A DNA stretch of 64,000 nucleotides from contig NZ_LHVO01000061.1 in NCBI RefSeq assembly GCF_001269925.1, positions 62,001 through 126,000 of the forward strand. The letters run 5' to 3'. Under the pieces are notes generated by a model. That model searched no databases. It was not told the DNA's origin and worked only from the letters and a program-made list of their open reading frames with translations. The position numbers were made by a program, and so were the translations under genes. Origin of the DNA: Pseudomonas sp. MIACH. GTDB lineage: Bacteria; Pseudomonadota; Gammaproteobacteria; Pseudomonadales; Pseudomonadaceae. Shown here one piece after another: positions 16,426 through 25,129 of this stretch; within the stretch, counting starts at the first letter, position 1, and each line of letters opens with the position of its first letter.

Positions 16426-16470
16426 AATGCCTCCTGGTGAACCCTTTCACCGGTCGCAGCGGAGCCCTGT

Positions 16471-17457
16471 ATGCCTTCCAGCCTTTCCTCGCTTTCCCGT
16501 TTGATCTGCCTTGGCGCCGTGCTGTTGCTGGGCCATGTCGTCAGTGTCCAGGCCGCCGAGGGCGATGAGGCCGTGCCGTCCCTGGCCGGCAAGCGCATTG
16601 CAGTGAGCATGACCGGCACCAGTCACTATTTTGATATCAAGGCGTTCCAGGCCCAGGTCGATGAGATCAAGCGCCTGGGCGGCACGCCGATCACCCTCGA
16701 TGCCGGGCGTAATGACAAGAACTTGGTGACCCAGCTGCAAACCGTGGTCACCCAGAAACCCGACGCCGTGATCCAGACCCTGGGCACCCTCAGCGTGATC
16801 GATCCCTGGCTCAAGCGCATCAGCAAGGCTGGCATCCCGCTCTTCACCATCGATGCACCGTCCCAGTACAGCCTCAACAACACCACCTCCGACAACGTCG
16901 CCACCGGCAAGGCGTTGGCCGATCAATTGATCAAGGACGCTGGCGGCAAAGGCAAGATCCTGGTGTTCAACGGCTTCTACGGCGTGCCGGTGTGTGCCAT
17001 CCGTTATGACCAGTTGAAGCTGGCACTCAAGGATTACCCGCAGCTGGAAATCATCCAGCCGGAGCTTCGCGACGTGATCCCCAACACCGTGCAGGATGCT
17101 TATTCCCAAGTGTCGGCGCTGCTCAACAAATACCCGGCGGGTAGCGTCTCGGCGATCTGGTCGGCGTGGGATATTCCGCAGTTGGGCGCGAGCAAGGCGC
17201 TGATCGATGCCAAGCGCACCGAGATCAAGACTTACGGCGTCGACGGTACGCCGGAAGTGCTGGCGCTGCTCGGCCAGGCGAATTCGCCGGTGGGGGCGGT
17301 CGTGGCGCAGCAACCGGCGTTGATCGGCAAGACCGCTGTGCAGAACGTGGCGCGCTACCTGGCCGGGCAACGTGACCTGCCCAAGGAAACCCATGTGGCC
17401 ACCCTGCTGACCACTGCCGGCAACCTGGCGCAGGTTCAGCAACTGCGGGGTGACTGA
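16471..17457 (+). CDS. Sugar-type ABC transporter periplasmic binding protein
   Basis: A 328-residue protein with a clear signal peptide (hydrophobic LICLGAVLLLGHVV, cleavage after VQA) followed by the two-lobed periplasmic-binding fold of the ribose/RbsB family (IAVSMTGTSHYFDIKAFQAQ near the start of the mature protein). It should capture a sugar or similar small molecule and deliver it to the two permeases encoded downstream. The ligand cannot be read from sequence. GGAG precedes the ATG, and the stop overlaps the ATPase start (TGATG). Expression is probably sigma-54 dependent. Confidence 0.88.
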   Translation: MPSSLSSLSRLICLGAVLLLGHVVSVQAAEGDEAVPSLAGKRIAVSMTGTSHYFDIKAFQAQVDEIKRLGGTPITLDAGRNDKNLVTQLQTVVTQKPDAVIQTLGTLSVIDPWLKRISKAGIPLFTIDAPSQYSLNNTTSDNVATGKALADQLIKDAGGKGKILVFNGFYGVPVCAIRYDQLKLALKDYPQLEIIQPELRDVIPNTVQDAYSQVSALLNKYPAGSVSAIWSAWDIPQLGASKALIDAKRTEIKTYGVDGTPEVLALLGQANSPVGAVVAQQPALIGKTAVQNVARYLAGQRDLPKETHVATLLTTAGNLAQVQQLRGD

Positions 17458-18980
17458 TGCCGGCATTGCACCTGCAACACCTGCATAAACGCTTTGGCGC
17501 CACCCTGGCGCTGGATGACGCAAGCCTTAAAGTCGAACGCGGCAGCATCCACGGCCTGGTCGGGGAGAACGGTGCGGGCAAGTCGACCTTGATCAAGATC
17601 CTGGCCGGTATCCACAAAGCGGACGCGGGGCAGGTGAGCATCGACGGCCAGTCGTACGGCGCTTTGTCACCGCGCCAGGTGGACGCGCTGGGTGTGCAGT
17701 TCATCCATCAGGAGCGTCTGTTGCCCGCCAGTTTTACCGTGGGCGAGGCGCTGTTTTTCGGGCATGAATTGCGGCGCGGGCCCTTTGTGGATCGACGCCG
17801 GCAGCAACGTGAAGCCGAGCGCTTGCTGGCGGAATATTTTGATCTGCGATTGCCCGCCGGCGCGCTGGTGAGTGAGCTGAGCAGTGCCGAGCGCCAGGTG
17901 CTGCAAATCACCCGTGCGTTGATTCGCCAGCCCAAGATCCTGGTGTTCGACGAACCCAGCGTGGCGTTGGTCAAGCGCGAGGTCGACCAGTTGCTGCGCA
18001 TCGTCAAGCGCCTGCGCGACCAGGGTTTATCCATCTTGTACATCTCCCATTACCTGCAGGAAATCGACAGCCTCTGCGATGAAGTCACGGTGCTGCGCAA
18101 TGGCCGGGACGTGGCGGTGGTGCAGCCCCGGCATACGTCCAGCGCCGAGATTGCGCGGCTGATGGTTAACCGCGAAGTGCAGGAGATGTACCCCAAGGCC
18201 AAGGTTGCACTGGGAGCGCCGCTGTTGCAGGTGCGCGGGTTGAGCCTGGCGCGGCGCTATCGGCAGATCGACCTGGACGTGCGGCGCGGAGAAATCGTCG
18301 GCCTGACCGGGCTGGTCGGCTCGGGAGCCAAGGAGTTGTTCAAGACACTTTTCGGTGTCGAGCGCGCCGACAGCGGCAGTGTGCATCTGGACGGGCGTTT
18401 ACTGCGCCTGCGTTCGCCGGGCCAGGCGATTGCCGAGGGCCTTGCGCTGGTGCCGGAAGAGCGGCGCAGCCAGGGGATTTCGCCAGTGCTTTCGGTGCTG
18501 GAAAACCTGACGCTGGCGGGGCTCGGGCGCTTCAGTCGCTGGGGGTTGTTAAGCCGCCGCAAGGAGCAGGCGGAAAGCCTGCGGCTGATCGACGAATTGG
18601 CAATCAAGGCGCCGGGGCCCCAAGCGGCCGTCAGCCAGCTCAGTGGTGGCAACCAGCAGAAGGTCGCCCTGGGAAAATGGCTGAGCCGCCGCTCGGCGGT
18701 GTACCTGTTGGATGAGCCCTGCGTGGGGGTGGATGTGGGGGCCAAGGTGGAGATCTACCGCTTGATCGGGCGCTTGGTGGAAGAGGGCGCGGCGGTGCTG
18801 GTGTTGTCTTCGGATTTGCCGGAGTTGTTGGGGATCAGTGACCGAATCCTGGTGCTGCATCGGGGTGAGGTCGCCGGTGAGTTCCGCGCGGGGGAAGCGG
18901 ACAGCGATCAGTTGCTGGCCTGTGCGACGGGGGCCGTGGTTGCGGCGGCTTTAAGCGCTCGAGAGGTGGAACATGCTTGA
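17457..18980 (+). CDS. RbsA/MglA-type ABC transporter ATPase
   Basis: A 507-residue double-cassette ATPase that powers the importer from the cytoplasmic side. The first cassette has an intact Walker A (GENGAGKST, about residue 37) and a LSSAERQVLQ signature; the second has the degenerate P-loop (LVGSGAKELFK) typical of RbsA, but an intact signature LSGGNQQKVALGKW and Walker B VYLLDEPCVGVD. It overlaps the binding-protein gene by one base and the first permease by eight bases. Confidence 0.92.
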   Translation: MPALHLQHLHKRFGATLALDDASLKVERGSIHGLVGENGAGKSTLIKILAGIHKADAGQVSIDGQSYGALSPRQVDALGVQFIHQERLLPASFTVGEALFFGHELRRGPFVDRRRQQREAERLLAEYFDLRLPAGALVSELSSAERQVLQITRALIRQPKILVFDEPSVALVKREVDQLLRIVKRLRDQGLSILYISHYLQEIDSLCDEVTVLRNGRDVAVVQPRHTSSAEIARLMVNREVQEMYPKAKVALGAPLLQVRGLSLARRYRQIDLDVRRGEIVGLTGLVGSGAKELFKTLFGVERADSGSVHLDGRLLRLRSPGQAIAEGLALVPEERRSQGISPVLSVLENLTLAGLGRFSRWGLLSRRKEQAESLRLIDELAIKAPGPQAAVSQLSGGNQQKVALGKWLSRRSAVYLLDEPCVGVDVGAKVEIYRLIGRLVEEGAAVLVLSSDLPELLGISDRILVLHRGEVAGEFRAGEADSDQLLACATGAVVAAALSAREVEHA

Positions 18981-19959
18981 AGCGGCGGCGCCTGGGTTAT
19001 CGCAACGGCTATGGGTGCTGGTGCTGCGCCGTGGTTCGGTGGGGGTGTTTGTGGCGATCCTGCTGGGGTTTGCCGTGGCTGCGCCGAACTTTCTGTCGGT
19101 GGGCAATCTGGCCAACGTGTTCAGCCAGTCGGCGATTCTCGGCGTGCTGGCCTTCGGGCTCACCTGCGTGATTATCGGCGGCGGTTCTAACGTGGTGGCT
19201 GGAGGACTGGACCTGTCGCTGGCGGCCAACCTGGGATTGTGCGCGGCGGTGTTCAGCCGCCTCAATAATACCGGCGTGGATCTCTGGTTGACCTTGCTGC
19301 TGACCCTGGGCTGCGGTTTGGCGGTCGGCTTGCTGAACGGGCTGGCCGTGGTGGTGCTGCGTTTGCCGCCGTTGCTGGCGACCCTGGCGAGCATGAATGT
19401 ACTGGCCGGGCTGGAGTTGGTACTGACGGAAAACACGGTGGTCTCCACGGACTCGCCGTTACTGGACCTGCTCAGTGGTGGCACCTGGTTGGGCGTACCG
19501 GCCCTGGCCTGGGTGCTGCTGGTGATGGCGGGCGCGCTGACGCTGCTGATTCAGCACTCGGCCTATGGGCTACGTCTGCATGCGGTGGGCGAATACCCCC
19601 AGGCGGCTGAAGCGGCGGGCATTGGTGTGCCCGTCTACGTGTTGTCGAGCTATGTGCTGTCCGGTCTGTGCGCCGCCGTGGCAGCGCTGTGTTCGGCTGC
19701 GTTCTTCAGCGGCAGCACCACCGGCTCCGGCGACATGCTGCTGTCGGTGGTGGCGATCGCCTTTCTCGGCGTGGTGTTTTCCCGCCGGTTGGTGGCGAGC
19801 ATTCCTGGGACGTTGCTGGCGGCGCTGTTGATTGGTTTTCTGATCAATGGCTTTCAACTGCTTAACCTCTCCAGCTTCTGGGTCAATGGTGTGCAGGGCG
19901 CGTTGATCTTGCTGGTCGTCGCGGCGTCCAGTGCATTGAACCGAGGGGCGACGGCATGA
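18973..19959 (+). CDS. RbsC-type ABC transporter permease 1
   Basis: A 328-residue integral membrane protein of the branched-chain/ribose permease family with about eight to ten hydrophobic segments and the conserved GGLDLSLAANLGLCAAV region after the third. It begins inside the ATPase gene (8-bp overlap) and ends with an ATGA overlap to the second permease. A pair of different permeases indicates a heterodimeric channel. Confidence 0.9.
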   Translation: MLEAAAPGLSQRLWVLVLRRGSVGVFVAILLGFAVAAPNFLSVGNLANVFSQSAILGVLAFGLTCVIIGGGSNVVAGGLDLSLAANLGLCAAVFSRLNNTGVDLWLTLLLTLGCGLAVGLLNGLAVVVLRLPPLLATLASMNVLAGLELVLTENTVVSTDSPLLDLLSGGTWLGVPALAWVLLVMAGALTLLIQHSAYGLRLHAVGEYPQAAEAAGIGVPVYVLSSYVLSGLCAAVAALCSAAFFSGSTTGSGDMLLSVVAIAFLGVVFSRRLVASIPGTLLAALLIGFLINGFQLLNLSSFWVNGVQGALILLVVAASSALNRGATA

Positions 19960-20882
19960 ACGCACGGGCATTATTGCCGCTGACATTGCCACTGGTATTC
20001 ACGTTGATTGTCGTGGTGTTTGCGCTGCAAGCGCCGGGCTTCCTCAGTGCAGGCAACCTGCAAAGCCTGGTGCTGAACAACTTCGTGTTGCTGGCGATTG
20101 TCGCTATCGGCATGACCTACGCGGTGGCGGCCGGTGGTATCGACCTGTCGGTGGGTACGGCGCTGGACTTCGCTAGTTTCAGCTTTGTGGTGCTGCTCAA
20201 TGGCGGCCATGGCTGGGCGGTGGCGGCCACCGGCGCGCTGTCGGCGGCGCTGCTGGTGGGGCTGGTCAATGCCGGCCTGATTGCCGGGCTGCGGATCAGT
20301 CCGTTCCTGGCCACCCTGGGCACCTTGTTCATCGGCACCAGCGCCCAGCAACTGCTCTCGGACGGCGGCCAGCCGATCTATATCAGCCAAGGCTTGAAGC
20401 CTGAGCTCACGGGGCTGACACCGCTGCTGATCGTATTGGGGCTGGCGCTGTTCTACGGCCTGGCCTTGGCGCGCGGACGCCTGGGCCGCGAGTTGCTGGC
20501 CCAGGGCACCCAGCCGCTGCTGGCGTATTACTCGGGGTTGTCGGTGCGTCGCATCGTCACCGTCGTGGCCCTGGCTACCGCCCTGGCCTGTGGGGTGGCG
20601 GGCGTGTTGCTCAGCGCCACAGTCAGCGCCTATGTGCCGCTGTCGGGTAACGCGTTTTTGCTCAATGCGATTGGCGCGGTGTTTATCGGCACCACCTTGA
20701 GTCGACAGGGCCGGGCAAATATTCCCGGGACCCTGCTGGGCGTGTTGTTTATCAACGTGATCGCCAACGGGCTGCTGCTGATCGGCTGGAATTTCTACTG
20801 GCAGCAGGTGGCGACTGGAGTGCTGATCTTTATCGTGCTGAGCTTCAGTTTTGCCAGCCGGCGGATGCTGGAGCGCGTCTAG
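19956..20882 (+). CDS. RbsC-type ABC transporter permease 2
   Basis: A 308-residue partner of the preceding permease: same family, with GGIDLSVGTALDFASF and several long hydrophobic helices. Start overlaps the previous stop by four bases. It is the last gene of the importer operon and faces the convergent TonB-dependent receptor gene. Confidence 0.9.
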   Translation: MNARALLPLTLPLVFTLIVVVFALQAPGFLSAGNLQSLVLNNFVLLAIVAIGMTYAVAAGGIDLSVGTALDFASFSFVVLLNGGHGWAVAATGALSAALLVGLVNAGLIAGLRISPFLATLGTLFIGTSAQQLLSDGGQPIYISQGLKPELTGLTPLLIVLGLALFYGLALARGRLGRELLAQGTQPLLAYYSGLSVRRIVTVVALATALACGVAGVLLSATVSAYVPLSGNAFLLNAIGAVFIGTTLSRQGRANIPGTLLGVLFINVIANGLLLIGWNFYWQQVATGVLIFIVLSFSFASRRMLERV

Positions 20883-21015
20883 TGTTTCACCCCGAAAGCT
20901 GGACTCCATCCGATGCTTGGGGGCAAGCCCATTCGCCACAGGGGGGCCGGTTTGCTGCGCGACAGCGCTACGTCGAAGAGGTAGCGGGGCCTTCCACATT
21001 TAATGTGTGGTGCGT
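20883..21015. other. Convergent intergenic region with repeat remnant and stem-loop
   Basis: Contains a degenerate REP-like stretch (TTGGGGGCAAGCC, near 20920) and the stem CGCTAC-N9-GTAGCG (20966-20986). Either structure could end transcription from both sides, but neither has a good T-run. Confidence 0.4.
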
Positions 21016-23103
21016 TCAGAATTGATACTCGGCACCCGCCCCGGCATACCAGGAGCGCCCGGGTGCCGCTTCGTAGTAGCGGCCATTGCCGTCGCCGACG
21101 ATCACCGACCCGACGTAATGGCGATCCAGCAGATTATCCAGGCGCAGGGTCTGGTGGAAGGTCCAATGTTCGACCTTCTGCTCAAAACGTGCGCGCCAGT
21201 TGAACACGCTGTAGCCCGGTGCGGCGTGTTGGCTGTTGGTGTCTTCGACGTAGACCTTGCTGCGGTACATGCCTTCGATGGCGGTGCTGACCCAGTCCCG
21301 GGGTTTCCAGTTCAGCTCGGCGAACAGCGTAGTTTGCGGCACGCCGGGGAGATAGTTGCCTTTGTCGACGGGTTTTGCGCCGCCGACGAAGTCGCTGTCG
21401 TAGGTGGCTTGCAGGCGCGTGTAGGCGAGGTTGGTGCTCCACTGTTCGCTGAGTTGGCTTTCGATGCCCAGTTCGAAGCCCCGGCGCAGGGTGCGGCCGG
21501 CGTTTTGGTAGCTGGTGCGGCCGTCGAGTGACTGGTCGACCACCAGTTCATTCTCGGTGGTGATCTGGAACACAGCGGCGTTGATCCGGGTGTCGTTCAC
21601 CTGGGCCTTCAAGCCCACTTCGTATTGGGTGCTTTCGGACGGTTTCAGGCCGAAATTGAAGCCCTCGACAGTGCCTGGCGCGTAGGCCAATTCAGCCTGG
21701 GTCGGGGTTTCGAAGCCTTTGCCTGCGCTGACGTAGCCGTGCAACTCGGGCGTGAATGCATACATCACGCTCATCGATGGGGTGTTTTTCTGATAGGTCT
21801 TGCTGCCGCTGGCGTCGCCGTTGCTCAGGAATTGATCATCGACATCCATCTGCATGGTGCTGTGACGTACGCCCGCTTGCAGGGTCCAGCGGTCGAGGGC
21901 CCAGTTGGCCTGGATGTAGGGGTCAAGGCTGCGCGCCGTGTCGATTTCATCGCGGCGTAGCTGGCCTTTTACGGCAAGGGTATTGCCGCTGTAGTTCTGA
22001 TAGCCATGGCGGCTGTCTTCGCTCTGGTCGAAATCCAGCCCGGTGATGATCATCAAGTCGCCCGGTGCGCTTTCGACGGGCTGCATCCAGCGTACGCTGC
22101 CGCCGTAGAACTTGCGGTCAAATTGCACCACGCCACCGCCACGTTCGTTGGCGGGTGTGCCTTTGGGTATCGACAGATACTGAATCACACTCCGCCGCCC
22201 GGTATACCCGTTCACCTGCAGCGTCGCATCGCCGAAATATCGCTCATAATTCAGACCCAATTGCTGGTGATCGATACTTTTGCGCGTGTTGTACGTCAGC
22301 GCATTGCTGCTCACCGAACGCGGGTCGGCCTTGTACGCCGCCCAGGTCTGACCTAATGGATCCTGGGTGCCGTTCTGCTCCAGGCTGCTGTAGATCAGCG
22401 CCAGCTTGCTGTCGTCATCCGGTTGGAAGTTGAGCTTGGCGAAGGTCTGGTCGCGACGGGCGCTGCTGTGGTCGCGGTAGCCGTTGGTGTCCATGCGCGA
22501 GGCATCCAGTACGAAGCCTGCGCCATTGGCCGCGCCTTCGGCGCTCAGGTGGTTCTTGTTCAGGCCGTCGCTGCCCACCAGGGTCTCGGCGCCGATGCGC
22601 GGCGGGCCTTCGCCATCGCGGGAAAACATCTGGATCACGCCGCCGGCATTGCTGCCATACAGGGTGGCGGCCGGGCCGCGCAGGACTTCGATGCGTTCGG
22701 CGGTGTCGAGGTTGAAGGTGGCGGCCTGGCCCTGGCCATCCGGGGTGCTGGCGGGGATGCCGTCGGCGATCAGCTTGATGCCACGCACACCGAACGCCGA
22801 GCGGGCGCCGAAGCCGCGAGAGGAAATCTGCAGGTCCTGAGCATAGTTCTGGCGGTTCTGCACCACCAGGCCGGGTACGCGGGACAGGGCTTCGGAGGCG
22901 TTGATGCCCAATTGGCCGTCGCTGATCTGCGCGCGGCTGATGCCGTCCACCGAGTACGGCAGGTCGAATGTCGGGCTGGCGCTGCGCGAGCCGGTGACGA
23001 CGCTGGGGTCGAGGGTCAGCGGCGAATTGTCGCCCAGTGCGGGGCTGCACAGGCCGAGCATGCCGGCGATCAGACTGAGTTGAGCGGGGACAGCGATCTT
23101 CAT
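21016..23103 (-). CDS. TonB-dependent outer-membrane receptor, YncD/PqqU-like
   Basis: A 695-residue receptor: signal peptide (cleaved near ALG), TonB-box-like segment LDPSVVTGSR, plug domain (about 45-160, VLRGPAATLYGSNAGGVI), and a 22-strand barrel ending in a C-terminal Phe. Segments such as QNRQNYAQDLQ, VRGIKLIADGIP, GNGRYYEAAPGRS and YVGSVIV closely resemble what I recall of E. coli YncD, renamed PqqU because it imports pyrroloquinoline quinone. Hence PQQ or a similar small molecule is the favoured ligand, though this is by recalled similarity only. It points towards, but is not in the same operon as, the ABC importer. Confidence 0.85.
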   Translation of the reverse strand: MKIAVPAQLSLIAGMLGLCSPALGDNSPLTLDPSVVTGSRSASPTFDLPYSVDGISRAQISDGQLGINASEALSRVPGLVVQNRQNYAQDLQISSRGFGARSAFGVRGIKLIADGIPASTPDGQGQAATFNLDTAERIEVLRGPAATLYGSNAGGVIQMFSRDGEGPPRIGAETLVGSDGLNKNHLSAEGAANGAGFVLDASRMDTNGYRDHSSARRDQTFAKLNFQPDDDSKLALIYSSLEQNGTQDPLGQTWAAYKADPRSVSSNALTYNTRKSIDHQQLGLNYERYFGDATLQVNGYTGRRSVIQYLSIPKGTPANERGGGVVQFDRKFYGGSVRWMQPVESAPGDLMIITGLDFDQSEDSRHGYQNYSGNTLAVKGQLRRDEIDTARSLDPYIQANWALDRWTLQAGVRHSTMQMDVDDQFLSNGDASGSKTYQKNTPSMSVMYAFTPELHGYVSAGKGFETPTQAELAYAPGTVEGFNFGLKPSESTQYEVGLKAQVNDTRINAAVFQITTENELVVDQSLDGRTSYQNAGRTLRRGFELGIESQLSEQWSTNLAYTRLQATYDSDFVGGAKPVDKGNYLPGVPQTTLFAELNWKPRDWVSTAIEGMYRSKVYVEDTNSQHAAPGYSVFNWRARFEQKVEHWTFHQTLRLDNLLDRHYVGSVIVGDGNGRYYEAAPGRSWYAGAGAEYQF

Positions 23104-23274
23104 CAGGTAACCAGGTCAGGTGTGGCAAACGCCGGAGTCTAGCGATTCTGCCAGTGTTTAACGAATCCTCCGGCTGCCACTTTAGAACCCGCCGACCGCA
23201 CTTCGGACCCATTCCCCTTGCCTGCGCCCATCACCTTGGCGCTCGCCGCTAACAGCTTCCCACTGCTTTTAAGC

Positions 23275-23280
23275 TATAAT
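23275..23280 (+). promoter_or_regulatory. -10 box, likely promoter of the wapO operon
   Basis: Consensus TATAAT followed by CCCGCC, about 90 bases before the wapO start. No good -35 at 16-18 bp, so an activator or alternative spacing may apply. The rest of 23104-23371 carries no gene. Confidence 0.5.
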
Positions 23281-23371
23281 CCCGCCCTTTAGCTGTTTCC
23301 TGCCCAGTCGGGAAGCACACTTTTTTCAGGCGCAACCCGCCTGCATGCAGACTAAAAGAGGCTAGACCCCT

Positions 23372-25129
23372 GTGGCATTGACGATTCTTGGCCTGTCCGG
23401 CGCCCTTAGCCATGATCCTTCCGCAGCCTTGTATATCGACGGCAAGCTGATCGCGGCCGCCGAAGAAGAGCGCTTCGTGCGCGACAAACATGCAAAGAAC
23501 CGCATGCCCTACGAGTCGGCGAAGTTCTGCCTGGAACAGGCCGGCATCAAGCCTTCCGACGTTGATGTGGTGGCGATCCCGTTCGCCCCGATCAGCCTGT
23601 TCGGCGAGGCGCGCTGGCACTACGCTAAGCGTTACTGGTACGCCCCGGACCGCGCACTCGACGCGATCCTGATGGGCAACCGTCGCTACAAGCGCTACCG
23701 CAACAAGATCGTCTGGTGCCTGGAACAGCTGGGCTTCGATCCGAAGAAAATCAAGATCGAACCGGTTGAACACCACCTGGCCCATGCTTCCAGCGCCTAC
23801 CACTGCTCCGGCTTCCAAGAGAAGACCGCGATCCTCGGGATCGACGGCAAGGGTGAGTACGCCACCACGTTCTTCGGCTACGGCGAGAACGGCAAGATCC
23901 ACAAGATCAAGGAATTCTACGATCCGGACTCCCTTGGCGGCCTGTACGGCGCGATCACCGAGTTCCTCGGTTTCGAGATGCTCGACGGTGAGTTCAAGGT
24001 CATGGGCATGGCGCCGTACGGCGATGCCAGCAAGTACGATTTCTCGCGCCTGGCCTCGTTTGAAAACGGCGAGCTGGTGATCAACACCGACTACGCCAAC
24101 GTCATCGGCCTGCGCCGTTATAAAGAGAAGGGCAAGGGTTTCTACTTCTCGCCGAAACTGATCGAGTGGCTGGGTCCCAAGCGCGAAGGCGACATCGCCG
24201 ACGAGCCCTACATCCACTACGCCGCCAGCATGCAGGCGCTGTTCGAAAAACTGGCCCTGCAGATGATCGACCACTACCTGGGCGACATCCTCAAGGACAC
24301 CGGCAAGCTGGCCTTCGCCGGCGGCTGTGCACTGAACGTCAAGCTGAACCAGAAGATCATTGCCCGTGACGACGTGAAAGAGCTGTTCGTGCAGCCGGCG
24401 TCCGGCGATGCCGGTACCGCTGTCGGTGCTGCCGCTTACGTGTCCCACGCCCGTGGTGTACCGGTTGAGAAGATGGAACACGTCTACCTCGGCCCGTCCT
24501 ACAGCAACGAAGACGTGATTGCCGCGTGCGCCAAGCACGAGAGCAAGCCGAACTGGCGCAAGATCGAGAACATGCCTGCGCGCATCGCCAAGATCATGGT
24601 CGACGGCAACCCGGTGGCCTGGTTCCAGGGCCGCATGGAGTTTGGCCCGCGCGCCCTGGGCGGTCGTTCGATCATCGGTTGCCCAAGTGCGACCGGCGTG
24701 GCTGACCGCATCAACCATCAGATCAAGTTCCGCGAGCGCTGGAGGCCTTTCTGCCCGTCGATGCTCGACACCGTGGCCCCGCAGATGATCAAGGTCGATC
24801 ACCCGGCGCCGTTCATGACCTTCACTTTTGAAGTGTCGGAAGAGTGGAAGACCCGCGTGCCGGAAGTGGTCCATGAAGATGGCACCTCCCGCGCCCAGGT
24901 GCTCAAGCGCGAATACAACCCGCGCTATTACGACATGATGAAAGAGCTGGAAGTACTGACCGGCAACGGCGTGTCCCTGAACACCTCGCTCAACCGTCGT
25001 GGCGAAGCGATGATCTGCTCGCCGACCGACGCGCTGAACATGTTCTTCGGCTCCGACCTGCAGTACCTGATCATGGAAGACATCCTGGTCGTCAAAGACG
25101 GCGTGGACCCTTATGACGCGCTCGGCTGA
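23372..25129 (+). CDS. wapO: LPS core carbamoyltransferase (NodU/TobZ family)
   Basis: A 585-residue O-carbamoyltransferase, corresponding to PA5005/WapO, which puts a carbamoyl group on heptose II of the Pseudomonas core using carbamoyl phosphate and ATP. The N-terminal Kae1-like domain starts LTILGLSGALSHDPSAAL and contains EHHLAHASSAY with the metal-binding His pair; the C-terminal YrdC-like part has WFQGRMEFGPRALGGRS. Translation starts at a GTG (23372) with AGAGG upstream. It overlaps the next gene by 17 bases. Confidence 0.9.
   Translation: MALTILGLSGALSHDPSAALYIDGKLIAAAEEERFVRDKHAKNRMPYESAKFCLEQAGIKPSDVDVVAIPFAPISLFGEARWHYAKRYWYAPDRALDAILMGNRRYKRYRNKIVWCLEQLGFDPKKIKIEPVEHHLAHASSAYHCSGFQEKTAILGIDGKGEYATTFFGYGENGKIHKIKEFYDPDSLGGLYGAITEFLGFEMLDGEFKVMGMAPYGDASKYDFSRLASFENGELVINTDYANVIGLRRYKEKGKGFYFSPKLIEWLGPKREGDIADEPYIHYAASMQALFEKLALQMIDHYLGDILKDTGKLAFAGGCALNVKLNQKIIARDDVKELFVQPASGDAGTAVGAAAYVSHARGVPVEKMEHVYLGPSYSNEDVIAACAKHESKPNWRKIENMPARIAKIMVDGNPVAWFQGRMEFGPRALGGRSIIGCPSATGVADRINHQIKFRERWRPFCPSMLDTVAPQMIKVDHPAPFMTFTFEVSEEWKTRVPEVVHEDGTSRAQVLKREYNPRYYDMMKELEVLTGNGVSLNTSLNRRGEAMICSPTDALNMFFGSDLQYLIMEDILVVKDGVDPYDALG

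Noticed and set aside
16471..23103. ABC importer and TonB receptor as one uptake system for a single ligand
   Set aside because: They are convergent, not co-transcribed, and belong to families with different typical ligands; joint function stays possible but is not supported.
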